From NCBI RefSeq assembly GCF_041903755.1, contig NZ_JBBWVE010000014.1, positions 1 through 64,000 of the forward strand: a stretch of DNA of 64,000 nt, read 5' to 3'. The notes under the pieces are model-generated. The model worked only from the letters and a program-made list of their open reading frames with translations. It was not told the origin of the DNA and ran no database searches. Numbering within the stretch: the stretch's first letter is position 1; every line of letters starts with the position of its first letter. Below, in pieces: positions 56,968 through 64,000 of this stretch. Source of the stretch: Thiocapsa roseilacustris. Its GTDB lineage: Bacteria; Pseudomonadota; Gammaproteobacteria; Chromatiales; Chromatiaceae. Both the position numbers and the translations under genes were made by a program.

Positions 56968-57485
56968 GGCGTGCCGGAGACGATCCGCGCCCAGGTTCCC
57001 TGCGCCTCCATGACGAGCTCGCAGACCTCGCGCGCGGCCCCGCGACCGCCGCGCGCTTGGGTACAGAGATGGGCGTGGCCGCGCACCAAATGGTGCGCGT
57101 CTGCGACCGCGATGGCGAGCCCGACCCGACGCATGATCGGCAGATCCATCAGATCGTCTCCGACATAGGCGATGGCCTCGTCGTCGAGAGACAGGTCGCG
57201 TTTGAGCGTCTCGTAGGCCGGAAGCTTGTCGCGACAGCCCTGGAAAAGGTGCTCTACGCCCAGACTTTGCATGCGGATGCTCACCACCTGCGAGGTCCGG
57301 CCCGTGATGATCCCGATCTGCACCCCGCTCTCCTGAAGCATCACCATACCGTGTCCGTCACGCGAGTTGAACGCCTTGTACTCTTGGCCGTCGTCGCCGA
57401 GATAGAGGCTGCCGTCGGTCAGCACCCCGTCGACGTCGAAGATGACCAGGCGGATCCGGGCGGCGCGTTCGAGGATGTCTTGCAT
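56964..57485 (-). CDS. kdsC: 3-deoxy-D-manno-octulosonate 8-phosphate phosphatase
   Basis: 173 residues, capless HAD phosphatase: VIFDVDGVLTDGSLYLGDDG, IGIITGRTSQVV, and VGDDLMDLPIMRRVGLAIAV. Makes free Kdo for lipid A. The C-terminal part (TQARGGRGAAREVCELVM) matches the tail inserting in the neighbour's active site. Start ATG 57485. Confidence 0.95.
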   Translation of the reverse strand: MQDILERAARIRLVIFDVDGVLTDGSLYLGDDGQEYKAFNSRDGHGMVMLQESGVQIGIITGRTSQVVSIRMQSLGVEHLFQGCRDKLPAYETLKRDLSLDDEAIAYVGDDLMDLPIMRRVGLAIAVADAHHLVRGHAHLCTQARGGRGAAREVCELVMEAQGTWARIVSGTP

Positions 57486-57547
57486 GGGGTCAGTCCTCTT
57501 GGGTGTCGAGTCGGGGGGCCGGGGGGAGCCTCCGGTTTCTAGTCTCC

Positions 57548-57694
57548 AGCTATCAGCTATCAGCTATCAGCTATCAGCTATCAGCTATCAGCTATCAGCT
57601 ATCAGCTATCAGCTTTCAACCTTTGGCTGGCGGCCGGTAGCTGACGGCTGGTGGCCGGCGGCTGACGGCTGATAGCTGATAGCTGATAGCTGAA
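57548..57694. repeat. Heptamer arrays (AGCTATC)x9 and inverted (GATAGCT)x3
   Basis: 57548-57610 is nine exact AGCTATC units; 57672-57692 carries GATAGCT units, their complement, with degenerate GGCTGAC/GGCTGGC units between. The two sides could pair. Same units as 41807-41994. They fill the 223-bp gap between kdsD and kdsC in the LPS operon. Confidence 0.9.
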
Positions 57695-57708
57695 AGCTGG
57701 CGGCTTCC

Positions 57709-58728
57709 TCACATGACCCCTGCGCGCAGTAGATCGTGCATGTTCAGTGCGCCGACGGGTCGGCCGGCGTCGTCGATGACCAGCAGCGCGTTGATGGACC
57801 GCGACTCCATGAGGCGCAGGGCCTCGGCAGCAAGGGCCTCGGCCTGGATCGTGATGCAGTTGGGGGTCAGTAGGGTGTCGATGGCGGTGCGATGGACATC
57901 GATCCCGCGGTCGAGCGCGCGTCGCAGGTCGCCGTCGGTGAAGATCCCGGCAAGGCGGCCGTCGTCGTCGACCACGGCGCTCATGCCCAGGCCTTTGCGG
58001 GACATCTCTTCCAGGGTGGCGCGCAAGGTCGTGCCTAGAGGGACCGACGGCAACTGCTCGTCGCGGTGCATGACCTCGCCGACATGCAGCAACAGCCGCC
58101 GTCCGAGACTGCCGGCCGGATGGGAGCGGGCGAAGTCCTCGGCGGTGAAACCGCGGCTCTCGAGCAGGGCGATGGCCAGGGCATCGCCCATCACCAGGGT
58201 TGCGGTGGTGCTTGAGGTCGGGGCAAGGCCGAGCGGACAGGCCTCGCTCGCGACGCTCACGTCGAGATGGACGTCGCCCTCTCGCGCCAAGGTTGATTTG
58301 GGCTTGCCGGTCATACTGATCAGGGGCACGCCGAGCCGTTTGAGCAAGGGCAGCAGCATCAAGAGCTCGGCCGTTTCGCCAGAGTTGGACAGGGCCAGGA
58401 CCACGTCGCGGGGCGTGATCATCCCGAGGTCGCCATGGCTGGCCTCGCCCGGATGCACGAAGAAGGCGGGGCTACCGGTGCTGGCCAGGGTCGCCGCGAT
58501 TTTGCCGCCGATGTGGCCCGACTTACCCATCCCGAGGACGACGATGCGGCCCTCGCAGGCCAGCAGGTAGCGGCACGCGGCGACGAAGTCGTCGTCGATC
58601 CGCTCGGCCAAGGCGGTGACCGCGCCGGCCTCGGTCTCCACGACGGCGCGCCCGAGCGCCTTGATCTTGGCCGATTCGCCAAGCGCGAGTTGAGCCGGCA
58701 GGCTGCCGAGTCTGCGTGGATCTGTCAT
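57709..58728 (-). CDS. kdsD: D-arabinose 5-phosphate isomerase
   Basis: 339 residues from ATG 58728. SIS domain (VVLGMGKSGHIGGKIAATLA, FFVHPGEASHGDLGMI, ALSNSGETAELLMLLP, ASEACPLGLAPTSSTTATLV) followed by two CBS motifs (~210-330). Interconverts ribulose 5-phosphate and arabinose 5-phosphate, the first Kdo step. First gene of the kdsD-kdsC-lptCAB row, divergent from 58914. Confidence 0.95.
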   Translation of the reverse strand: MTDPRRLGSLPAQLALGESAKIKALGRAVVETEAGAVTALAERIDDDFVAACRYLLACEGRIVVLGMGKSGHIGGKIAATLASTGSPAFFVHPGEASHGDLGMITPRDVVLALSNSGETAELLMLLPLLKRLGVPLISMTGKPKSTLAREGDVHLDVSVASEACPLGLAPTSSTTATLVMGDALAIALLESRGFTAEDFARSHPAGSLGRRLLLHVGEVMHRDEQLPSVPLGTTLRATLEEMSRKGLGMSAVVDDDGRLAGIFTDGDLRRALDRGIDVHRTAIDTLLTPNCITIQAEALAAEALRLMESRSINALLVIDDAGRPVGALNMHDLLRAGVM

Positions 58729-58913
58729 GCTGGTCCGAGGTCCTCCATCGCGCCCCTTCGCGCATCGGCAATGGCGCGATGCAAAATACACCAACGATCG
58801 CCCCGCTGTCCCCCGGGGCGATCGCCCCGCCTAGGTGGCTTGGCGCGGTACGTCGTTGCACCACAGGGCATCGTCAAGATAGAAGATAATCCGATCGGAG
58901 TGACCTCGAGAAC

Positions 58914-59474
58914 ATGAGCCGCATTCTCCCCGTTAGAACCGGATGGGATCCGTCGCCCGACGACGACTTCTATCCCGACGACCTCCCCGAGGATTGGCGG
59001 TTGACCTATTTTGCCAATATGCTCGGTGCCGTTGCGCTTGACGCCGACGCCTGGGACTCTGCCGATGTGGGAACTCTCGCGCAATGGTGCCGCGATGTGC
59101 CGGCAACATTCGCATTCTATCTTCACCATGACACCTGCGCAGTGGCGGTCTCTGAGTCTGTCGGGACTCAAGCAGGTCTCGGCGAGCATTTCGGCGGTTG
59201 GATCCTGTGCCCGGATCAAGGCCACGGAGGCGACCTTACCGGGTCTGCATACGTGCTGCTCGAATGCGTCGCCGCGGCAGCGGGGTCGCGCGCATCGGCC
59301 CTTGCCTGTGCGGTGCCCGCAGGGCTCTATACCGACCTGCGCGCTGCGCGCGGCTGGTTGGAGGAGCTTGCGGCGGCGGCCCGAGGGCGACCCGCGCTCG
59401 CCTTGATGGGCAGAGCGCGGTTCGAGGACGTGAGCCGCTGGCAGTCACTCGTAGAGCTGCTCGGCCTAGGTTGA
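58914..59474 (+). CDS. Hypothetical protein, possibly DUF72-related
   Basis: 186 residues, not securely recognised. The start RTGWDPSPDDDFYPDDLPED then WRLTYFANMLGAVALDADAW recalls the opening strand of DUF72/YecE proteins (FYP..LP...L.YFA), but it is shorter than DUF72 (240+ residues) and lacks a clear continuation. Ala-rich C-terminal half (GSAYVLLECVAAAAGSRASA). No signal peptide. Position upstream of mlaF is not obviously functional. Confidence 0.6.
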   Translation: MSRILPVRTGWDPSPDDDFYPDDLPEDWRLTYFANMLGAVALDADAWDSADVGTLAQWCRDVPATFAFYLHHDTCAVAVSESVGTQAGLGEHFGGWILCPDQGHGGDLTGSAYVLLECVAAAAGSRASALACAVPAGLYTDLRAARGWLEELAAAARGRPALALMGRARFEDVSRWQSLVELLGLG

Positions 59475-59519
59475 CGATCGGGGTTGACGATCGGGGTTGA
59501 CGATCGGGGTTGACGATCC
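59469..59519. repeat. 14-bp tandem repeat x ~3.6 before mlaF
   Basis: GGTTGACGATCGGG repeated three times plus a variant, starting at the stop codon of the previous gene (TTGACGATCG after GG). Direct repeat with a GACGATC core; no palindrome. Confidence 0.9.
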
Positions 59520-59590
59520 GGCGGTTGACGCTCCGACACGAGCCCGCCAGAATGCCGGGTTTTCCAACCGCGCCGACAGCGATACGATCT

Positions 59591-60520
59591 ATGGGAAGTC
59601 GACGCACCCGAGCGACGCCCCCCGCCGCAGTCTCCGCGATCGGCTCCTTCGAGCCCGCGGCGACGCCCGATGCCGCACGCCCCGGACCTTCGCCGGAGAA
59701 GGGCTCGCGTCCCGGCGGCGATGTTCTGGTAAAGATCCGCGGACTTTCTTTCCGCCGCGGCTCGCAGGTCGTGCTCCATCGGGTCGACATGGACATCCGG
59801 CGCGGCGCAGTGACCGCCGTCATGGGGCCGAGCGGCACGGGCAAGACGACCCTGCTCAAGCTGATCACCGGGCAGCTCCGCCCGGACGCCGGGAGCATCG
59901 AGGTCGATGGCGAGCCTGTTCACACGCTCGGAAAATCGGCGTTGTTTCGGCTGCGTCGGCGCATGGGGATGCTGTTCCAAAGCGGCGCTCTGCTGACCGA
60001 CTTGAATGTCTTCGAGAACGTCGCCTATCCGTTGCGCGAGCATACGGATCTGGGCCCGTCGATGCTGCGCAAGCTTGTGCTCCTGAAGCTCGAGGCGGTC
60101 GGTCTGCGCGGCGCGCGCGACCTGATGCCGAGCGAGCTCTCCGGAGGCATGGCGCGTCGCGTGGCCCTGGCCCGGGCGATCGCGTTGGATCCCGACATGA
60201 TTCTCTATGACGAGCCCTTCACGGGTCAGGATCCCATTTCCAAGGGGATGCTGGTGACCCTGATCCGACAGCTCAACGACGCCGCCGGCCTGACAAGCGT
60301 CCTGGTGTCCCACGATGTGGACGAGACGGCCAGTATCGCCGACCACCTTTACGTGATCTCACACGGGGAGGTCATCGCGCAGGGAACGCCGCAGGAGATC
60401 GCCGCGGACCGCTCGGCCTGGGTACGTCAGTTCATGGACGGCCTGCCGGACGGCCCCGTGCATTTCCACTATCCGGCGCCGCCCTTGGCGGATGATCTGT
60501 TGCCGCGGGGTGCCGCCTGA
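59591..60520 (+). CDS. mlaF: Phospholipid transport ATP-binding protein MlaF
   Basis: 309 residues from ATG 59591; the start is uncertain, since the conserved part begins at DVLVKIRGLSFRRGSQ (residue ~45) and no better start is seen. Walker A VMGPSGTGKTTLLKLITG, signature SELSGGMARRVALARAIA, Walker B MILYDEPFTGQDPISKG, H loop VSHDVDE. Drives retrograde glycerophospholipid transport with MlaE. The long Pro/Arg N-terminus may be non-native. Confidence 0.92.
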   Translation: MGSRRTRATPPAAVSAIGSFEPAATPDAARPGPSPEKGSRPGGDVLVKIRGLSFRRGSQVVLHRVDMDIRRGAVTAVMGPSGTGKTTLLKLITGQLRPDAGSIEVDGEPVHTLGKSALFRLRRRMGMLFQSGALLTDLNVFENVAYPLREHTDLGPSMLRKLVLLKLEAVGLRGARDLMPSELSGGMARRVALARAIALDPDMILYDEPFTGQDPISKGMLVTLIRQLNDAAGLTSVLVSHDVDETASIADHLYVISHGEVIAQGTPQEIAADRSAWVRQFMDGLPDGPVHFHYPAPPLADDLLPRGAA

Positions 60521-61302
60521 TGCTTCTGGACGGCTTGGCGCGACTGGGACGCAGCGGGCTCGGCGCGCTCGAGCGACTCGGTCGAGCACATCTGCTGCTC
60601 GCCGGCATGGTGCTGGGCATCGGCGAGATCCTGCGACGTCCGGGTCTGCTGATTGCGCAGCTCTTCAATATCGGCGTGCTCTCGATGCTGATCATCGGGG
60701 TGTCCGGGTTGTTTGTCGGCATGGTGCTGGGTCTTCAAGGCTATTACGTGCTTGCCCAGTTCGGGGCGGCGGAGAGCCTCGGCGTCATGGTCGCGGCCTC
60801 GTTGGTGCGCGAGCTCGGCCCGGTGGTCACTGCCCTTCTGGTGGCCGGGCGTGCCGGCTCGGCCCTGACCGCCGAGATCGGTCTGATGAAGGCAACCGAG
60901 CAGCTCTCGGGTCTGGAGATGATGGCGGTCGATCCGGTGCGCCGCATCCTGACCCCGCGCTTTTTCGGCGGGGTCCTTGCGATGCCGCTGCTCGCGGCCA
61001 TGTTCAGCGCGGTCGGCGTGCTCGGCGGCTATTTCGTTGGTGTCGGTCTGCTCGGCGTGGATTCGGGAGCCTTCTGGAGTCAGATGCAGTCAAAGGTCGA
61101 CTTCCATGAGGACATCGTCAATGGCGTGCTCAAAAGCGTCGTTTTCGGGGTCGTGGTGACCTGGATCGCACTGTTCCAGGGGCATGACTCGGTCCCGACC
61201 TCGGAGGGCGTGAGCCGGGCGACGACGCGCTCCGTGGTCCACGCTGCACTCGCAGTGCTGGGACTCGACTTCGTCTTGACGGCCTTGATGTTCGGGGAAT
61301 GA
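60520..61302 (+). CDS. mlaE: Phospholipid transport permease MlaE
   Basis: 260 residues, one-base overlap with mlaF. MlaE/YrbE permease: LSMLIIGVSGLFVGMVLGLQ, RELGPVVTALLVAGRAGSAL, EIGLMKATEQLSGLEMM, and ALFQGHDSVPTSEGVSRAT. Inner-membrane core of the MCE transporter. Confidence 0.96.
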   Translation: MLLDGLARLGRSGLGALERLGRAHLLLAGMVLGIGEILRRPGLLIAQLFNIGVLSMLIIGVSGLFVGMVLGLQGYYVLAQFGAAESLGVMVAASLVRELGPVVTALLVAGRAGSALTAEIGLMKATEQLSGLEMMAVDPVRRILTPRFFGGVLAMPLLAAMFSAVGVLGGYFVGVGLLGVDSGAFWSQMQSKVDFHEDIVNGVLKSVVFGVVVTWIALFQGHDSVPTSEGVSRATTRSVVHAALAVLGLDFVLTALMFGE

Positions 61303-61772
61303 TGGGTATGGGAAAACAACGCGGCATCGAGATCCTGGTCGGCCTCTTCATGGCGGTGGGCTTCGTGGCCCTTTTCTTCCTGGCGATGCAGGTCAGCAAC
61401 CTGAGCGCGGCGGTCAACAGCGACGGCTATCGCTTGACCGCGCGTTTCTCCAACGTCGGCAGTCTCAAGGCAAGGTCGCCGGTGAGCATGGCCGGCGTGC
61501 GCGTCGGGCGTGTCGAGGCGGTGACCTTCGATAAGGACACCTACGAGGCGGTGGTGGCCATGCGCATCGATGCGGCCACGGATACCATCCCGGACGACAC
61601 CTTCGCGAACATCTTCACAGCCGGTCTGCTCGGGGAGCAGTACATCGCCCTCGAGCCGGGCGGGAGCATGGAATATCTGCGCGACGGCGACGAGATCGCC
61701 CACACCCAGTCGGCCCTGATCCTGGAGCAGATGATCGGACAATTCCTATTCAGTAAAGCCGGAGGCGACTAA
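61299..61772 (+). CDS. mlaD: MCE-domain protein MlaD
   Basis: 157 residues. One N-terminal helix (IEILVGLFMAVGFVALFFLA), MCE barrel (GYRLTARFSNVGSLKARSPV, GVRVGRVEAVTFD) and a C-terminal helix. Hexamerises over MlaE and holds phospholipid. ATGA overlap with mlaE. Confidence 0.95.
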   Translation: MMGMGKQRGIEILVGLFMAVGFVALFFLAMQVSNLSAAVNSDGYRLTARFSNVGSLKARSPVSMAGVRVGRVEAVTFDKDTYEAVVAMRIDAATDTIPDDTFANIFTAGLLGEQYIALEPGGSMEYLRDGDEIAHTQSALILEQMIGQFLFSKAGGD

Positions 61773-62389
61773 TGCCGTATCGAGGTTCCTTCTTCCTTCT
61801 CTTTGCCCTGCTCGGGGTGCTTTGGACGAGTGCGTCTTTCGCCTATGCCGACGACGCGACGGCCTTGGTCAAGCGCACCACCGAGAACATGCTGAAGACG
61901 CTCGAAGCGCGTCGTTCCGAAGTCGACCGTGATCCTTCGCTGATCTTCGGGATGATCGAGAGCGGGGTCGCCCCGCATTTCGATTTCGATCGTATCACCC
62001 AAGGCGCGGTCGGTCAGTCCTGGCGCGACGCGACCCCCGCGCAGCAACGCGCACTGGTCAACGGCTTTAAACAGGTCTTGGTCCGAACCTATGCGCGCTC
62101 GATCCTGAGCTATTCGGGCGAAGAGATCCGCTACCTGCCGATCAAGCCGGGTCGCCAGCCCTCCACCGTCACCGTCTCCACCGAGATCCTCTCGCCCGGT
62201 TCCGCGCCGATCCCGGTCGACTATCGGATGCACAACAACGCCGGAGGCTGGAAGGTCTACGACGTGGTCATCAACAATGCCAGCCTGGTCGGGAACTACC
62301 GCACGAGCTTCGCAAACGAGATCCGCCGGGGCGGGATCGACGGTCTGATCGCAACGCTCGGCGAGATGAATACCCGGACGCGCGAATGA
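61772..62389 (+). CDS. mlaC: Periplasmic phospholipid-binding protein MlaC
   Basis: 205 residues. Signal peptide (FFLLFALLGVLWTSASFAYA). MlaC fold: HFDFDRITQGAVGQSWRDAT, YARSILSYSGEEIRYLPI, and GGWKVYDVVINNASLVGNYR. Shuttles lipid between MlaA and MlaD. One-base overlap with mlaD (TAATG). Confidence 0.95.
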   Translation: MPYRGSFFLLFALLGVLWTSASFAYADDATALVKRTTENMLKTLEARRSEVDRDPSLIFGMIESGVAPHFDFDRITQGAVGQSWRDATPAQQRALVNGFKQVLVRTYARSILSYSGEEIRYLPIKPGRQPSTVTVSTEILSPGSAPIPVDYRMHNNAGGWKVYDVVINNASLVGNYRTSFANEIRRGGIDGLIATLGEMNTRTRE

Positions 62390-62700
62390 AGGAGGCGCGA
62401 CTGACGCCCCTCGGCGAGGGGCGTTATTCTCTGGACGGCGTGCTGGACTTCTCGACGGTCAACCGTGTCGCCGTCGGCGGAATCGCCTTGTTCAAGCGGG
62501 ATGCCTTGGTCGATATCGACCTTGCCGGTGTGGAGTCCGCGAACAGCGCGGGGCTCGCACTCTTGCTGGAGTGGTTGGACGTCGCCCGTGCGCGTGGCGC
62601 CCGTGTGACCTATCGGAACCTGCCGGATTCGCTAGTGCGGATCGCTGCCGTGTCGAACCTCGCCGCACTCTTGCCTATGGAAACCGCCATCGGTCGCTGA
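62386..62700 (+). CDS. mlaB: STAS-domain protein MlaB
   Basis: 104 residues. STAS fold with VDIDLAGVESANSAGLALLL and RNLPDSLVRIAAVSNLAALL; the Ser of SANSAG is the usual MlaB/SpoIIAA position. Stabilises MlaF. Overlaps mlaC by ATGA. In many relatives a bolA-like gene (ibaG) follows; here there is none. Confidence 0.92.
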   Translation: MKEARLTPLGEGRYSLDGVLDFSTVNRVAVGGIALFKRDALVDIDLAGVESANSAGLALLLEWLDVARARGARVTYRNLPDSLVRIAAVSNLAALLPMETAIGR

Positions 62701-62823
62701 GGCTCCGGCGCCGCGGGTGCGTCTTTGCCCGGATGTCGACGCGCCCTGCGCGCCCCCGCCGTCGACCACATCAATCCAACCGTTTCCGAGACCTCATTTC
62801 CGAATGCTATGTTTTTTAATATC

Positions 62824-62910
62824 TTAAACCGCGCCAACTCCGGCGGTCGTCAAGTCTGCCCGGGCCGATCCCACCCAAGAACATCGCATGCCGCTCTGTG
62901 CGCGGTTTAA
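62824..62910. repeat. T87 repeat, B type, in front of murA
   Basis: TTAAACCGCGCCAACTCCGG ... CTCTGTGCGCGGTTTAA, 87 bp, with inner AAGTCTGCCCGGGCCGATCC and CAAGAACATCGCATGCCG blocks shared with 27011. Preceded by an AT-rich spacer (ATGCTATGTTTTTTAATATC), but the A half is lost. Ends 7 bases before the murA ATG. Confidence 0.9.
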
Positions 62911-62917
62911 GGTCTTC

Positions 62918-64000
62918 ATGGATAAGCTTCTCATCACAGGCGGTACCCCGTTGCAGGGTCGGGTTCGCGCGTCCGGCGCGAAGAACGCCGCCTTGCCGAT
63001 CCTCGCCGCCACCCTCCTAGCCGATGCGCCCGTCACACTCGGCAACATCCCGCGTCTGCGCGACATCCGAACCACGTTGGAGCTGCTCGGACGCATGGGT
63101 GCCTCCTTGTCGCTCGAAGACGGATGCAGGGTCGAGGTGCAGCCCCGCGAGCTGACCAGCTTCGCCGCGCCCTACGAGCTGGTGAAGACCATGCGCGCCT
63201 CGATCCTGGTGCTCGGACCGCTGCTTGCCCGCTACGGGCAGGCCGATGTCTCCCTGCCGGGTGGTTGCGCGATCGGGGCGCGGCCGGTCAACCTGCATAT
63301 CGATGGCCTGCGCGCCATGGGTGCCGAGATCCATGTGGAGGGCGGCTACATCCGGGCGCGTGCGCAACGGCTGCATGGCGCGCGTCTGGTCATGGATCTG
63401 GTTTCGGTCACCGGGACCGAGAATCTGCTGATGGCCGCGACCTTGGCCAAGGGCGAGACCCTGATCGAGAATGCGGCGCGCGAGCCCGAGGTGATCGATC
63501 TTGCCGAGTTTCTGATCGCCCTGGGTGCGCGCATCGAGGGCGCCGGAACCGACCGGATCTACATACAGGGCGTGGAGCGTCTCGGCGGTGCAGTCTACGA
63601 GGTCATGCCCGATCGCATCGAGACCGGGACCTTCCTGGTTGGCGCGGCCATGACCGGCGGCTGTGTTACGGTCACCCACACGCGGCCGGATTGTCTGGAT
63701 GCCGTGCTTCAGAAGCTGCGCGAGGCCGGCGCCGAGATCGAGGTCGGCACGGACTCGATCCGGCTCGACATGCAGGGCAAACGCCCGCGCGCCGTCGACA
63801 TCCACACGGCCCCGCATCCCGCGTTTCCGACCGACATGCAGGCCCAGTTCTGTGCCTTGAACAGCATCGCCGAAGGGGTCGGGACCATCACCGAGACCAT
63901 CTTCGAGAACCGTTTCATGCATGTGCTCGAGCTGCAGCGTATGGGCGCGGACATCCGCATCGAGGGTAATGTCGCCATCTGCCGCGGTGTGGAGCGACTC
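62918..64000 (+). CDS. murA: UDP-N-acetylglucosamine 1-carboxyvinyltransferase, C-terminus cut by window edge
   Basis: 361 codons present of ~420. First committed step of peptidoglycan synthesis, PEP + UDP-GlcNAc. Active-site Cys117 in SLPGGCAIGARPVNLHIDGL (fosfomycin target, sensitive form), SGAKNAALPILAATLL, LVSVTGTENLLMAATL and PHPAFPTDMQAQFCAL. Start ATG 62918 right after a T87 repeat; only GGTCTTC separates them, so the ribosome site is poor. Confidence 0.97.
   Translation, partial: MDKLLITGGTPLQGRVRASGAKNAALPILAATLLADAPVTLGNIPRLRDIRTTLELLGRMGASLSLEDGCRVEVQPRELTSFAAPYELVKTMRASILVLGPLLARYGQADVSLPGGCAIGARPVNLHIDGLRAMGAEIHVEGGYIRARAQRLHGARLVMDLVSVTGTENLLMAATLAKGETLIENAAREPEVIDLAEFLIALGARIEGAGTDRIYIQGVERLGGAVYEVMPDRIETGTFLVGAAMTGGCVTVTHTRPDCLDAVLQKLREAGAEIEVGTDSIRLDMQGKRPRAVDIHTAPHPAFPTDMQAQFCALNSIAEGVGTITETIFENRFMHVLELQRMGADIRIEGNVAICRGVERL

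Noticed and set aside
59510..59590. TTG 59510 as start of mlaF
   Set aside because: It lies in the 14-bp direct repeat, and the added residues are basic low-complexity sequence not expected in MlaF.

Overview
The window reads as chromosomal DNA of a GC-rich gammaproteobacterium, most likely a purple sulfur bacterium of the Chromatiaceae (Thiocapsa/Thiocystis/Allochromatium type). This is inferred from gene order (trpEGDC-crp-osmC-speD-coq7; 6S RNA-zapA-ygfB-pepP-ubiH-ubiI; kdsD-kdsC-lptCAB-rpoN-hpf-ptsN opposite mlaFEDCB-murA), from a PPi-type phosphofructokinase and from a very high load of intergenic repeats. No photosynthesis or sulfur-oxidation gene lies inside the window, so the genus is not proven. 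No prophage, transposase, integrase or CRISPR array was seen.

Layout. 1-10 kb: left-truncated gamma-glutamyltransferase, a membrane-anchored SUMF1-domain protein coupled to a PfkB sugar kinase, a DUF429 protein, the aldo/keto reductase Tas, a Spy/CpxP-like periplasmic protein and a Bae-like two-component pair. 10-14.4 kb: a secreted orphan, a broken hemerythrin gene, a secreted subtilase, a CbiM-like permease and DjlA. 14.5-21.4 kb: rpe-gph-trpE-[FitA-like/nucleotidyltransferase cassette]-trpG-trpD-trpC. 21.6-26.9 kb: crp/vfr, osmC, speD, coq7, a GlcF-like Fe-S protein, a thioredoxin-like ferredoxin. 27.3-30.2 kb: rplM-rpsI, tRNA-Gln(CTG), a porin with clear promoter and terminator. 30.6-40.2 kb: DUF29, rpiA, ilvA, 5-formyl-THF cyclo-ligase, 6S RNA, zapA, a ZapB-like coiled coil, ygfB, pepP, ubiH, ubiI. 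40.5-47.4 kb: pfp, ppa, moaC, bacteriohemerythrin, engB, an unusual secreted Met/Gly/Tyr/Pro-rich protein, a phosphohexomutase. 47.9-58.7 kb (minus strand): ptsI, HPr, mannose-type EIIA, rapZ, hprK, ptsN, hpf, rpoN, lptB, lptA, lptC, kdsC, kdsD: regulatory PTS, sigma-54 and LPS export/Kdo supply. 58.9-64 kb (plus): an unknown protein, mlaFEDCB, and murA running off the right edge.

The most unusual content is between the genes. A family of ~87-bp palindrome-ended repeats, called here T87 (ends TTAAACCGCG...CGCGGTTTAA), occurs about 20 times. It is often arranged as an A copy, a ~20-bp AT-rich spacer and a B copy (~195 bp in total), and its ends frequently supply the stop codon of the neighbouring gene or abut a start codon. 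A second family, called here TIR163, has two equal-length 163-bp copies: one fills the whole gap between the sensor kinase and response regulator genes, the other ends a broken hemerythrin gene. There are also hexamer arrays (GACAAC) confined to 16-25 kb around the trp genes, heptamer arrays (AGCTATC, GGCTGAC, CCACTAA), and several hairpin repeats. The candidate for something undescribed is the T87 composite element and its coupling to gene ends. The FitA-like/nucleotidyltransferase cassette with a truncated third gene inside the trp cluster is the second most interesting item.
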